The notes under the pieces were generated by a model that did not search any database, had not been told where the DNA came from, and saw only the letters and a program-made list of their open reading frames with translations. A stretch of 39,425 bases of DNA, from assembly GCA_947501885.1 (NCBI GenBank), contig CANMXN010000004.1, positions 1-39,425 of the forward strand, given 5' to 3'. The translations under genes were made by a program, and so were the position numbers. This stretch comes from an uncultured Sphingorhabdus sp. Its GTDB lineage: Bacteria; Pseudomonadota; Alphaproteobacteria; Sphingomonadales; Sphingomonadaceae. Below, one piece after another: positions 8,705 through 17,901 of this stretch (positions within the stretch are counted from its first letter, which is position 1; each line of letters opens with the position of its first letter).

Positions 8705-11700
8705 ATGTCAAAGAGAGAGGCTGTGCCTGCAAGAATCAGAGATAATAAAATAAAGTCTGCGTTGCTATTTACCACTATATTAGCTTCTGGTTTTTCGGTT
8801 TCGGCAACTGCCCAAGAAGCCGCCCCAGAAGAATATCGTAATAGTGATGGTAATGGAGTGGATGTAACAAGCGGCACAATGAATTTTTCACTTACCGAAG
8901 GATCAATAGGTGATGTGTCAATGACCCGTTATTGGGGGCAATCGGGATGGCGCGATAATTGGAGCGGTGATTTGCGCAAGACGGTTGAGGGTAATGTCAC
9001 CGTCATTACTATTACCTTTGGTGGAATATCTGAACGCTTTACAAAAGTTGGAAATAGCTATGTTGCTAATAAAGGTAATGGCGCAACGTTAACCGAAGAC
9101 GTTGAAAATTTAGAATTTAGTTATAGATCATCGAGCGGTACGATTATAAAATATTCGTCTCCGACGCTATTAGCAGTAGATTCAACAATTGTAGTAATGC
9201 CTTCCGCCTATTGTTCGAGCGATAATAGCGAGTCTTGCGGTGTCCCAGTTTCGGTTGAGCAAGCCAATGGTAAAAGATATGATCTCACTTGGCATTCACC
9301 ACAAAACTGTACCTTCCCTGACGGTGTTCCCACAATCTCTGGTGGTGGTTTTGGGGGTGGTGGTTTTGGTGGTGGTGGTTTTGGCGGCGGCGGCTTTGGT
9401 GAGGGTGGAGGTGAAGCCACTTGCACTACCACATATCGCTTAGCTGATGTCCGCAGCAATAGCGGTTATGCTATGAAAATTAAATATAACTCTAATCAAG
9501 ATAGTTTTAATGGTGGTTTACCCCCCACAGGTTGGTTCATTCGTGATGGGTTGCAATTTATAGACCTAAGCCAAGATCATTGTGCTCCTGATGCCCCTAA
9601 TTGTGACAATGCTACGCAACAAGGCGTCACTGTCGATTATAGGAAAATATCAAGCGCAGTCAGTGAAGTGACCAACAGCGATGGTAGACAATGGCAATTT
9701 ACAACATTTAGTAACAAGCTTACTAAAATTGTAGGTCCAAGCAACACAACCAATATTAGCTATAATGGTAACATAGTATCCTCTATCACTACCGATGGAG
9801 AGACTACAAATTATGTGCGCTCTGGCAGCACCGCTACAGTTCAAATGAAAGTCATCGATCCTGGCGGCGATGAAACAACCATCACATCAAATATGAATGA
9901 TGGACAACCAGGTAGTATCACTAATGCTGTGGGCAACACGGTGGCCAATCAATATGATAGTAATGGCCGCCTTATTCGTGAAACCATGCCCGAGGGTGAT
10001 AGCGTTGAATATACATATGATGGGCGCGGCAATGTGACACAGACCATAGCCAAGGCAAAACCTGCTTGGACAAGTTTTGTTGATATCACAACAAGTGCGG
10101 CCTATCCATCTAACTGTGCCAATCCTCGAACATGTAACAAACCAATATACACAATCGCTGCCAATGGATCACGCACTGATTATACTTATGATCCCAATCA
10201 TGGAGAGCTTATCCGCGTTCGTTTGCCATCGGCAGGTCCAGGTAAGCCGCGAGCAGAAATCCATTATGTTTATAGTAATCTATTTGCCAAAGTGCGCAAT
10301 GCTAGCAATCAATTGGTTAATGCCGCGACACCGCAGACAAAGCTTACGCAAATAACCACCTGCTCTGTTGCTGCGACATGCCCAGGGACGGCAAATGAGA
10401 CCAAAGTGACTATAGCCTATGTGAATAATAATTTATTACCATCGCGCGTTACAACATCCGCTGGCAATGGTTCATTAGCCTCATCGATTGATTATACCTA
10501 TGATGATAGGGACAATATTCTCACCGTTGATGGCCCATTAGCTGGTGCAGTTGATCGCACCATGTATTTTTATGATGCTCAAAATCGTCAAATTGGTTCT
10601 ATCGGTGTTGATCCTGATGGCGGCGGCGGGGTATTGCGCAGCGCAACGCGTACCTATTATGATAGTGAAGGCCGTGCCTATAAAACGGTTTCAGGAACGG
10701 CTACTGTTCAAAGCCTTGCGGGACTTAATGCGATGACCGTCCATGATGAAGCAGAGATTATCTTTGATTCGCAATCGCGCATCACTCAGCAAATTGCAAA
10801 ATCGGGCGGCGTCATCCAATCGGTATCACAGCTTAGCTATGATAATGAAGGGCAATTGCTCTGCACTGCCTTGCGTCTTAACCCCGCTACTTATGCCAAC
10901 CTTCCTTCATCGGCCTGCGTGCACAGCACAGCAGGTGAATTTGGTCCAGACCGTATTAGCAAAAATTTCTATGATGCAGCGGGCCGCGTAACCAAAGTGC
11001 AAACCGCGCTCGGAACGCCTGCGCAAAGCGATGAGGTTACCACCGCTTACACACCTAATGGCAAACCAGCCTATGTGATTGATGCAGAGGGCAATAGAAC
11101 CAGCTATTATTATGATGGTTTTGATCGATATTATCAAACCCGTTATCCGCATAAAACCAATAAGGGCACCAGTACGGTAGCAGATCGTGAATATAGAACC
11201 TATGATGCCTATGGTAGGCAGCGCTGGCATTATCGCCGCGATGGCCGCCGTATTTTATATTTGCATAATAATCTGGGTCAAGTCACCCAAACACGCCATT
11301 GGCAAACGGGTGTAGGATATAGCAATTATATCCATTATGATTATGATCTATTGGGCCGCAATAGCAGCGTGCGCAAAGATAGTCCATCGGGCCAAGGCAT
11401 CACAAACGTCTATGATGCGCTATCGCGTCTTACCTCGACCACCGATACCACGGGAGGCGGTTCGCGCACCACCAGCTATCTCTATGATAATGCATCGCGC
11501 CGCACCCGCATGACGTGGAGCGATGGTTATTATGTCACCTATGAATATCTGGCCAATGGCGCATTGCGCCGTATCCGCGAAAATGGCAGCGGCGTATTGG
11601 CTACCTATTCCTATGATGCGCGCGCGCGCCGCACCCGCACCCAATATGGCAATGGTGTACAAAATAATTATAGCTATGATGCGGCATCGCGCCTATCATC

Positions 11701-13018
11701 GATGCTCACCAATTTAAGCGGAAGCGCAAATGATCAGACCACTACATTCCAATATAATCCGGCTAATCAAATTACGCAGCTTACCCGCAGCAATGACAAT
11801 TATGCATGGACGGGTCATGTGAATGTGGATCGTGACTATACGGTTAATGGCCTTAACCAGCTTATCACCGCTGGCGGCTTGACGCTCAATTATGACAATA
11901 GCGGCAATCTTAAAGGTGACGGCAACAACACATATAATTATGATGTGGAGAACCGCTTATTGGGCGTGACGGGCAGCAATAATGCTACCCTTAGCTATGA
12001 TCCCTTGGGCCGTTTGCACCAAACAATCGGCAGCGGTATTACCACGCGCTTTGGATATGACGGGGCAGACCTTATTGCCGAATATGGTGCTACGGGTGCT
12101 ATTACCCGCCGATATGTTCATGGCCCTGGCACCGATGATCCTATCCTCTGGTATGAGGGTTCTGGTACAAGTGATAAACGCTATCTTAGCAAGGATGAGC
12201 GTGGCAGCGTTACCGCCATTACCAGCGGCACAGGATCGCTTATCGGTATCAACAGCTATGATGAATATGGCATTCCAGCGGATACCAATGTCGGACGCTT
12301 TCAGTACACAGGACAGACATGGCTGCCAGAGGCTGGCCTCTATTATTACAAGGCTCGTATCTACTCACCCACACTAGGTCGCTTCCTACAAACCGATCCC
12401 ATCGGATATGGTGATGGCATGAACTGGTACAACTACGTCGGGTCAGATCCGATAAACAAGAGTGATCCAACGGGACTTTGTGGAACAAGAACATGGTATA
12501 TAGATGAAAATGGTGATGGTAAATTTTCAGAGGGTGAGACTGTTACATTAATCGAGAACACGGGATGTCGTGGCAGCGGAGGAGGTGGCGGTGGCGCACC
12601 ATTCTCTAATCGTAATCTCCCCAATACAGGGCCTAGTCGAAACCCTGGCTTTGGCGGCGGTGGAGGTAGTAGGGATTCTAGTCAAAATACAGAAAACAAT
12701 GTACGTGATTTTTGTGGTTCTAACGGTACTGAATTTATTCCTGATGGCGATTGGGCAGCAGCATGTGCTATACACGATAGTTGTTATGCAACACTAGGTG
12801 TTAGTAAAGAGCAGTGCGATGTCGCATTGATTAATAATATTATACTCGTGATTTCTGCTCAAAATATATTGAAACCAGATTTTGGTGCAACTCTTTCTAG
12901 AGGTGTTGCTGTTGGTTTGATATACGGTACTGGATTAGTCTTAACTGGATTTCCAGGAGGGCCTTCACGCGGAGCATTTGATAACGCACAAAGGAATGCA
13001 TGGAATAGTAGAAACTGA
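8705..13018 (+). CDS. Full-length exported RHS polymorphic toxin with phospholipase A2-like tip
   Basis: 1437 residues from ATG 8705, with GGGGAG 7 nt upstream. A Sec signal peptide ends ATA-QE. The N-terminal domain (GVDVTSGTMNF…SIGD) is followed by a glycine-rich FGGGG repeat at nucleotides 9341-9411 and then dozens of YD repeats. The conserved core includes [26 protein letters not shown] and [14 protein letters not shown], with junction PINKSDPTGL. After the junction come a canonical EF-hand loop (12503-12538, DENGDGKFSEGE), a Gly-rich linker, and a tip with CAIHDSCY (H1357-D1358) and KEQCDVAL. This CxxHDxCY arrangement is the catalytic signature of secreted phospholipase A2. There is no PAAR or T6SS adaptor region. 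A two-helix immunity candidate follows at 13094. Confidence 0.9.
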   Translation: MSKREAVPARIRDNKIKSALLFTTILASGFSVSATAQEAAPEEYRNSDGNGVDVTSGTMNFSLTEGSIGDVSMTRYWGQSGWRDNWSGDLRKTVEGNVTVITITFGGISERFTKVGNSYVANKGNGATLTEDVENLEFSYRSSSGTIIKYSSPTLLAVDSTIVVMPSAYCSSDNSESCGVPVSVEQANGKRYDLTWHSPQNCTFPDGVPTISGGGFGGGGFGGGGFGGGGFGEGGGEATCTTTYRLADVRSNSGYAMKIKYNSNQDSFNGGLPPTGWFIRDGLQFIDLSQDHCAPDAPNCDNATQQGVTVDYRKISSAVSEVTNSDGRQWQFTTFSNKLTKIVGPSNTTNISYNGNIVSSITTDGETTNYVRSGSTATVQMKVIDPGGDETTITSNMNDGQPGSITNAVGNTVANQYDSNGRLIRETMPEGDSVEYTYDGRGNVTQTIAKAKPAWTSFVDITTSAAYPSNCANPRTCNKPIYTIAANGSRTDYTYDPNHGELIRVRLPSAGPGKPRAEIHYVYSNLFAKVRNASNQLVNAATPQTKLTQITTCSVAATCPGTANETKVTIAYVNNNLLPSRVTTSAGNGSLASSIDYTYDDRDNILTVDGPLAGAVDRTMYFYDAQNRQIGSIGVDPDGGGGVLRSATRTYYDSEGRAYKTVSGTATVQSLAGLNAMTVHDEAEIIFDSQSRITQQIAKSGGVIQSVSQLSYDNEGQLLCTALRLNPATYANLPSSACVHSTAGEFGPDRISKNFYDAAGRVTKVQTALGTPAQSDEVTTAYTPNGKPAYVIDAEGNRTSYYYDGFDRYYQTRYPHKTNKGTSTVADREYRTYDAYGRQRWHYRRDGRRILYLHNNLGQVTQTRHWQTGVGYSNYIHYDYDLLGRNSSVRKDSPSGQGITNVYDALSRLTSTTDTTGGGSRTTSYLYDNASRRTRMTWSDGYYVTYEYLANGALRRIRENGSGVLATYSYDARARRTRTQYGNGVQNNYSYDAASRLSSMLTNLSGSANDQTTTFQYNPANQITQLTRSNDNYAWTGHVNVDRDYTVNGLNQLITAGGLTLNYDNSGNLKGDGNNTYNYDVENRLLGVTGSNNATLSYDPLGRLHQTIGSGITTRFGYDGADLIAEYGATGAITRRYVHGPGTDDPILWYEGSGTSDKRYLSKDERGSVTAITSGTGSLIGINSYDEYGIPADTNVGRFQYTGQTWLPEAGLYYYKARIYSPTLGRFLQTDPIGYGDGMNWYNYVGSDPINKSDPTGLCGTRTWYIDENGDGKFSEGETVTLIENTGCRGSGGGGGGAPFSNRNLPNTGPSRNPGFGGGGGSRDSSQNTENNVRDFCGSNGTEFIPDGDWAAACAIHDSCYATLGVSKEQCDVALINNIILVISAQNILKPDFGATLSRGVAVGLIYGTGLVLTGFPGGPSRGAFDNAQRNAWNSRN

Positions 13019-13093
13019 AACAGTAATATTCCAACCAGAGGAACTCCTAATGTTAGACCGTAAGAGAATAGTTCATGTATAGGAGATAGTTGG

Positions 13094-13363
13094 ATGAGGA
13101 AAAATAAATCAGTGTTATCTTTACCTCAATGGTTAAAAGCAACCTTGTTGGTATATAGTATGATTTATATATGTTTATTATTATTTATAACCTTATATTC
13201 CCTTGATCAAGGGTGTTTCATATGTAGTAAGTCATCATGGATCGAATGGAAATCATATTTTTCTAATCCTATCATTATTTATATATATGTTGCCTTGTTT
13301 TGGCCTTTAGTAATATCTCTCTATTTTATTTTAAAAAATATATATAAAAAATATACACTATGA
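13094..13363 (+). CDS. Two-TM membrane protein, putative immunity to the PLA2-like tip
   Basis: 89 residues with two hydrophobic helices (about residues 15-35 and 60-82) separated by a loop containing CFIC. The second helix carries LFWP. GGAG lies about 9 nt upstream of the ATG. It resembles the protein at 24274-24513, which has a CYFMC loop and LLWP in the same positions and lies near another PLA2-like tip. An inner-membrane immunity protein fits a toxin that attacks membranes. The stop codon lies exactly within the repeated core sequence that begins the next orphan module. Confidence 0.65.
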   Translation: MRKNKSVLSLPQWLKATLLVYSMIYICLLLFITLYSLDQGCFICSKSSWIEWKSYFSNPIIIYIYVALFWPLVISLYFILKNIYKKYTL

Positions 13364-13796
13364 TGCCGCATCGCGCTTATCATCGATGCTCACCAATTTA
13401 AGCGGAAGCGCCAATGATCAGACCACCACATTCCAATATAACCCCGCTAATCAAATCACGCAGCTTACCCGCAGCAATGACAATTATGCATGGACGGGTC
13501 ATGTGAATGTAGATCGTGATTACACGGTCAATGGCCTTAACCAGCTTATCACCGCTGGCGGATTGACGCTCAATTATGACAATAGCGGTAATCTTAAATC
13601 TGACGGCAACAACACATATAATTATGATGTGGAAAACCGTTTAACGGGCGTGACGGGCAGCAATAATGCTACCCTTAGCTATGGTCCCTTGGGCCGTTTG
13701 CACCAAACAATCGGTGGCGGTATTACCACACGCTTTGGTTATGATGGGGCAGACCTTATTGCCGAATATAATGCTACGGGTGCTATTACCCGCCGC

Positions 13797-13840
13797 ACTC
13801 TTCGCTTATCAATGTACCCCGTACATTGATGTCTCAATCG
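13797..13840 (+). repeat. Palindromic insertion with 10 bp perfect stem and CCC loop
   Basis: Inserted inside the codons for RRYVHG. Arms atcaatgtac (13808-13817) and gtacattgat (13821-13830) are perfectly complementary around CCC, with TTCGC to the left. The intact copies lack it. Confidence 0.75.
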
Positions 13841-13870
13841 TTTCATGGCCCTGGCACCGATGATCCCATC

Positions 13871-13938
13871 TCCCTTGCTTGCACTGCGGGCGTTTCTCGG
13901 TCGTCCGTTCCCCAAACGGACTTACCCCCCTCGGAACG
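13871..13938 (+). repeat. 68 bp palindrome-containing insertion, copy 1
   Basis: Lies between the codons for DDPI and GSGTSDKR, replacing LWYE. It contains arms gtccgtt (13903-13909) and aacggac (13915-13921) around a CCCC loop. Three further copies are at 15615, 21391 and 22990 and look identical by eye. Confidence 0.8.
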
Positions 13939-14053
13939 GGTATGAGGTTCTGGTACAAGTGATAAACGCTATCTGAGCAAGGATGAGCGCGGCAGCGTTA
14001 CCGCCATTACCAGCGGCACAGGATCGCTTATCGCTATCAACTGTGCAGCCTGT

Positions 14054-14070
14054 CCTGAACTTGTTTCAGG
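14054..14070 (+). repeat. Short palindrome CCTGAA/TTCAGG
   Basis: Arms cctgaa and ttcagg surround cttgt. The insertion is in the codons for [10 protein letters not shown]. The same 17 bp palindrome occurs at 24826-24842. I recall this type as a dispersed repeat in sphingomonad genomes. Confidence 0.7.
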
Positions 14071-14967
14071 AATGAATATGGCATTCCAGCGGACACCAAT
14101 GTTGGGCGCTTCCAATATACAGGACAGACATGGCTGCCAGGGGCTGGCCTCTATTATTATAAAGCTCGTATCTACTCACCCACACTAGGCCGCTTCCTAC
14201 AAACCGATCCCATAGGATATGGTGATGGCCTCAACTGGTATAATTATGTCGGGTCCGATCCGATTAACTTCACCGATCCAACGGGACTTTGTGGAACAAC
14301 TACATTTTATTGGGATCATGATGGTGATGGTAAATTGTCAGATGGTGATGATATTGTAGAAATAGTTGTTACTGCTTGCAAAGGGGGTAGCGGTGGCGGT
14401 GGCTTTGGTGGTGGAAGTCCTAATACAGGGCCTAGTCGAAACCCTGGTTTTGGCGGCGGTGGGAGTAACCCAAGACAAGACCCACCCTCTGAATCTTGTG
14501 ATACAGGGTCTAGTTTAACTGATGCAGCTCGCATAGTTGGCACAGCTTTACAAGTTGGTGGTGATATTGCTACTGGTGCAGGTATAGTATTAACATTTAT
14601 AGTACCACCTGTTGGTGCAGCTTTCATTACTGGTGGAAGAGTAGCTAACGGAGCGGGAACAGTCATAAATGTTGGCGCTAATTTAGTAGATGGTGACCTC
14701 GGTGGTGCCGCAGTAGAATTAACAGGAGTTGCTGGAGGTGCAACAGTTAGAAGAGCAGCAACCAGAACTCCAGGAATTCTAGGAACTAATCTGACTAGAA
14801 ATGGTAGAGCCACCTCATTTCAAGGGAGTAATGGAAAGTTTATATCAAATGCTCAAGCTGAAAGCATAAATGCAAGCATTAGCAATAAAAATCAAGCAAA
14901 AGAATTTGCTGCAGAACAAATTGGCAGCAAACCTTCGTCAATACTATCACAATGTGCAATTAGGTAA
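14059..14967 (+). CDS. Orphan RHS tip B: hydrophobic Gly/Ala-rich toxin domain, no start of its own
   Basis: The frame is open from 14059. It encodes the end of the core ([13 protein letters not shown]…DPINFTDPTGL), an EF-hand loop (14314-14349, DHDGDGKLSDGD), EIVVTA and a Gly-rich linker ending PNTGPSRNPGF. The tip then carries several small-residue-rich hydrophobic stretches (DIATGAGIVLTFIVPPVG, GGAAVELTGVAGGA), ending SFQGSNGKFISNAQ…SQCAIR. The first ATG is internal, at 14335. I do not recognise an enzyme family. The hydrophobic stretches and the multi-TM partner gene suggest membrane insertion, which is inference. It shares its linker with the module at 19669-20715 but has a different tip. 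Confidence 0.6.
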   Translation, partial: TCFRNEYGIPADTNVGRFQYTGQTWLPGAGLYYYKARIYSPTLGRFLQTDPIGYGDGLNWYNYVGSDPINFTDPTGLCGTTTFYWDHDGDGKLSDGDDIVEIVVTACKGGSGGGGFGGGSPNTGPSRNPGFGGGGSNPRQDPPSESCDTGSSLTDAARIVGTALQVGGDIATGAGIVLTFIVPPVGAAFITGGRVANGAGTVINVGANLVDGDLGGAAVELTGVAGGATVRRAATRTPGILGTNLTRNGRATSFQGSNGKFISNAQAESINASISNKNQAKEFAAEQIGSKPSSILSQCAIR

Positions 14968-14971
14968 TATT

Positions 14972-15292
14972 ATGGTCGATGCAATCACTTCTGGAATTAT
15001 TTGTTTTTTATTATTATTTATTGCTCAAATAAAACATTCCTTTGGTAAGAAAGAGAAAATTTATCTTCCTGAGGATAAAAAAGATTATCTATGGTTTGAT
15101 AAGATTGTTGATAAAAAACCAAATTATTTTAGAAATATATCTTCGTTAGGAGGATTTTTTATAGGATCATCATTTTTTTTAAACATTTATGTATTCATTA
15201 TATTTTGTTTAGTTTTTGTAACTCCAATATCCATATATTTTTTTGTATTAACACGTAGTATCTATTACAGTGTAATTAGACCTGAATATTAA
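14972..15292 (+). CDS. Two-TM membrane protein, putative immunity to tip B
   Basis: 106 residues from ATG 14972, 4 bp after the tip's stop codon, with AGG about 8 nt upstream; an upstream in-frame ATG at 14870 lies inside the tip gene. There are two hydrophobic segments: near the N-terminus (SGIICFLLLFIAQI) and a long one near the C-terminus (NIYVFIIFCLVFV…). A charged cytosolic-type loop lies between them. It belongs to no family I know. Base composition is much more AT-rich than the core around it, as for most immunity genes here. Confidence 0.6.
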   Translation: MVDAITSGIICFLLLFIAQIKHSFGKKEKIYLPEDKKDYLWFDKIVDKKPNYFRNISSLGGFFIGSSFFLNIYVFIIFCLVFVTPISIYFFVLTRSIYYSVIRPEY

Positions 15293-15308
15293 TATAGGCT
15301 ATCATTAC

Positions 15309-15689
15309 ATGGCAAATGGCCTTAACCAGCTTATCACCGCGGGTGGTTTGACGCTCAATTATGACAATAGCGGTAATCTTAAATCTGACGGCAACAACAT
15401 ATATAATTATGATGTAGAGAACCGCTTGTTGGGCGTGACGGGCAGCAATAATGCTACCCTAAGTTATGATCCCTTGGGCCGTTTGCACCAAACAATCGGT
15501 GGCGGTATTACCACGCGCTTTGGATATGACGGGGCAGACCTTATTGCCGAATATGGTGCTACGGGTGCTATCACTCGCCGCTATATCCATGGCCCTGGCA
15601 CCGATGATCCTATCTCCCTTGCTTGCACTGCGGGCGTTTCTCGGTCGTCCGTTCCCCAAACGGACTTACCCCCCTCGGAACGGGTATGA
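15309..15689 (+). pseudogene. RHS core of orphan module C, stopped by the 68 bp element
   Basis: Core homology starts at NGLNQLITAGG (about 15315), just after the previous immunity gene, and continues to GPGTDDPI. There the 68 bp element adds SLACTAGVSRSSV… and an in-frame TGA (15687-15689). The reading frame after this TGA is the same one that encodes the tip, so a single stop codon separates core and tip. Confidence 0.75.
15615..15682 (+). repeat. 68 bp palindrome-containing insertion, copy 2
   Basis: Same sequence and same insertion site (DDPI to GSGTSDKR) as the copy at 13871-13938. Confidence 0.8.
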
Positions 15690-16739
15690 GGTTCCGGTAC
15701 AAGTGATAAACGCTACCTTAGCAAGGATGAGCGCGGCAGCGTTACCGCCATTACCAGCGGCACAGGATCGCTTATCGGTATCAACAGCTATGATGAATAT
15801 GACATTCCAGCGGATACCAATGTTGGGCGGTTCCAATACACAGGACAGACATGGCTGCCAGAGGCTGGGCTCTATTATTACAAGGCTCGTATCTACTCAC
15901 CGACACTCGGTAGGTTCCTACAAACCGATCCCATTGGCTATGGTGATGGACTCAATTGGTATAATTATGTCGGATCCGATCCGATAAACAAGAGTGATCC
16001 GACGGGGTTATACGGTGAGGGTTGTTTCACACGCCCAGGAAGCCGTATATGGGACTGTTCTGCAAGAAACAGAGCGGAGAATCATTTAGCACAACATACA
16101 AGCGGAGGTGGAGGTGGAGGAGTATCTTCGGCATTAATCGATCTTTTTGCTGGTTATTTTGCTGGTCAGACCGATAGAGATACACTTACCTCTCAGGTAA
16201 ATGATTATCAAGAAGGCAACGGTTTTTTTAATGGCAACGAAATCCTTGTTACTGCAGGTAGAAGGAAACGTAGTTTAAGCTCTTTTGTGCCATGGGGACG
16301 TGGGGATGGAGGTCATATATACGATGTCCCAAGAACTCTATTGTGTGATGGAACCACTCAAAACTGCAATAAATCATTAATAAGCTCAGAAGCATGTAAT
16401 TTACCTGGAAGATCTGGAAGAAGTCCAATTGTGAATGGAAATATCTATACGCTTGGCATAGGACAAAACCCTCTTTTCTCAGCTCCATTATTACCTTTGG
16501 GATGGATTACAGCCGATGGCTCAAGTGATGGATTAACTTTTACTAATCGAACTACTGTAGCCCATCCTTTATCTGGAACGGTTGCACGTACATATGATAT
16601 TACAGCAAATGGGAGTATATTTGTGACAACTGTTGGACGAGGGGATGCATTCTTACCTACAGATACTCTAAATGAAGCTCTGGGGCCCACTTTCTTTAGG
16701 ATAGTGAACGCAGTTTGCGCAGGTGTATTAGGGAGATAA
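15690..16739 (+). CDS. Orphan RHS tip C, unknown toxin domain
   Basis: The frame is open after TGA 15689: GSGTSDKRYLSKDERGS…[14 protein letters not shown]…SDPTGLYGEGC, a Gly-rich linker, then EILVTAGRRKR and a tip of about 160 residues. The tip is polar, with four cysteines, WGRGDGGHIYDV and a C-terminal GRGDAFLPTDTLNEALG. I cannot assign a family. The linker up to NDYQEG is shared with the module at 17902-19347, after which the tips differ completely, marking a recombination boundary. The first ATG within the tip is at 16287; there is no evident start for the whole frame. Confidence 0.55.
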   Translation, partial: GSGTSDKRYLSKDERGSVTAITSGTGSLIGINSYDEYDIPADTNVGRFQYTGQTWLPEAGLYYYKARIYSPTLGRFLQTDPIGYGDGLNWYNYVGSDPINKSDPTGLYGEGCFTRPGSRIWDCSARNRAENHLAQHTSGGGGGGVSSALIDLFAGYFAGQTDRDTLTSQVNDYQEGNGFFNGNEILVTAGRRKRSLSSFVPWGRGDGGHIYDVPRTLLCDGTTQNCNKSLISSEACNLPGRSGRSPIVNGNIYTLGIGQNPLFSAPLLPLGWITADGSSDGLTFTNRTTVAHPLSGTVARTYDITANGSIFVTTVGRGDAFLPTDTLNEALGPTFFRIVNAVCAGVLGR

Positions 16740-16741
16740 GA

Positions 16742-17185
16742 ATGAGAACATCATTGAAAAACTTAATAACAATTCTGGTTGTAATTGTGTTGGTACCATC
16801 AATTATTTATATAATGGTGTTGGCAATTTCTAAAAACACTGGCCTTGGATATCAAATTATATCAAGCCAATCATTCGATTGTATGGTATCTAAGCCTGAT
16901 ACATTATTAAAACAGATGAAAAACTTATCTGAAAAGCAAAATGAAAAATTTATTTTAAAAAAACTTATGACTGAACATAAAGGTTTAGAATTTGAAAACA
17001 AGCAATTTGGATTCTGTAATTATGAGAGTTGTTATGAAATGAACAATGGTTACAGTCCCGTTGTTTTTAGATTTTCATATAGAAAAAGCATATTGATCCC
17101 ATCAAAATATTTTGAAAATGACATTGTAGATTTCAGAAAGACGTTCACATGTGAAAGATATGCAGAATATGGAACTTTGGACTAA
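16742..17185 (+). CDS. Membrane-anchored protein, putative immunity to tip C
   Basis: 147 residues from ATG 16742, 2 bp after the tip's stop (TAAGAATG). One N-terminal hydrophobic helix (ITILVVIVLVPSIIYIMVLAI) is probably an uncleaved signal anchor. The soluble domain of about 115 residues has four cysteines (FDCM, FCNYESC, FTCER), consistent with a periplasmic location. It is not a family I recognise. Its position directly after a tip supports an immunity role. Confidence 0.6.
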   Translation: MRTSLKNLITILVVIVLVPSIIYIMVLAISKNTGLGYQIISSQSFDCMVSKPDTLLKQMKNLSEKQNEKFILKKLMTEHKGLEFENKQFGFCNYESCYEMNNGYSPVVFRFSYRKSILIPSKYFENDIVDFRKTFTCERYAEYGTLD

Positions 17186-17421
17186 ATAGATATTTAAACC
17201 AACGGTATTATTCCCTGGTACAAATAGAGACTAAATATGAAAATTCCATAGAGACAACTCAACAAAAATACGTAGGCATTGATTTCGCGACTAATCACTA
17301 TGGAAAATTTGAATTCATTTTCAAAAGTAAATTAAAGATTAAAAAGCACATATATGAGGGTAATTATTATATTCTTGTTGTTAATGAACTTTATAATTAT
17401 ATTAGGGGCTGGCATAGATAA
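17155..17421 (+). pseudogene. Fragment of an unrecognised gene, probably a toxin remnant
   Basis: An open frame of 88 codons without an ATG overlaps the end of the preceding gene and reads …LVQIETKYENSIETTQQKYVGIDFATNH…YYILVVNELYNYIRGWHR. It ends in TAATG with the lipoprotein start at 17421. Toxin-immunity pairs here are commonly joined this way, so this may be the 3' end of a lost tip. The identity is unknown. Confidence 0.35.
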
Positions 17422-17822
17422 TGAAATATTTAATAATTGGTTTAATTTTTATTATCTTTTTCACTTCTTGTAAAGATAGTTACTCATTGATTGAAAAACA
17501 TAAAATATCTGAAATAGATGGTGATATCTCTCTCTTTGTTGATTTAGGAGGCGGGAGTACGGTTAAATAGTATACAGAAGTAAGGTTAAATATTGAAGGA
17601 ACAGAGAAAACTATCATAAAAAGCTATGGGATAAAAAAATTTGATGTATTTTTTGATGCACAAAATAGAGTCTTAGTTATTTATCATTGTGGTGGTTCTA
17701 TTAGGTCTATAACCAGTGTTGTAAGCTACAAAGGGGATATAATTTTGATACAACCCATCATTAATGATTTTAAAGTTAAAGGTATAATATCAAACTTTTG
17801 TAAATCAAACGGCCTTAATTAA
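17421..17822 (+). pseudogene. Lipoprotein gene with an in-frame amber codon
   Basis: ATG 17421 opens MKYLIIGLIFIIFFTSCKD, a lipoprotein signal with lipobox FTSC. Codon 50 is TAG (17568-17570). The same frame then stays open for 83 more codons with plausible protein (YTEVRLNIEGTEKTI…IISNFCKSNGLN) and a TAA at 17820. It is an inactivated putative immunity gene, or one read through by a suppressor. No intact copy is in the window. Confidence 0.6.
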
Positions 17823-17901
17823 TTTTTCTATTTTATGTAGCTACATAGATTATATTAATACTCAATAATATTGTATCATACTCTCTCTTCTAAGTGCATC
17901 G

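Larger units (their letters stand above)
13358..14058 (+). pseudogene. RHS core of orphan module B, interrupted by three palindromic insertions
   Basis: The sequence is nearly identical to the core of the full-length gene from about 11676 onward (YDAASRLSSMLTNLSG…). It is open from 13386 to 13829, where a 44 bp palindrome ends the frame after ITRR. A 68 bp element follows at 13871-13938 and a CCTGAA/TTCAGG palindrome at 14054-14070, whose TGA closes the tip's frame upstream. There is no start signal or signal peptide. It is best read as a silent homology arm for recombination. Confidence 0.75.

Noticed and set aside
9208-9459. Minus-strand proline-rich frame
   Set aside because: It is antisense to the FGGGG repeat of the full-length RHS protein; no start signal.
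14316-14813. Minus-strand 165-codon frame (and similar at 20121-20507)
   Set aside because: Antisense shadows of the Gly/Ala-rich tips; the plus-strand frame continues conserved RHS core into the tip and is followed by an overlapping partner gene.
17155-17421. A functional CDS of 88 codons
   Set aside because: No ATG or ribosome binding site and it overlaps the preceding gene; better read as a remnant.
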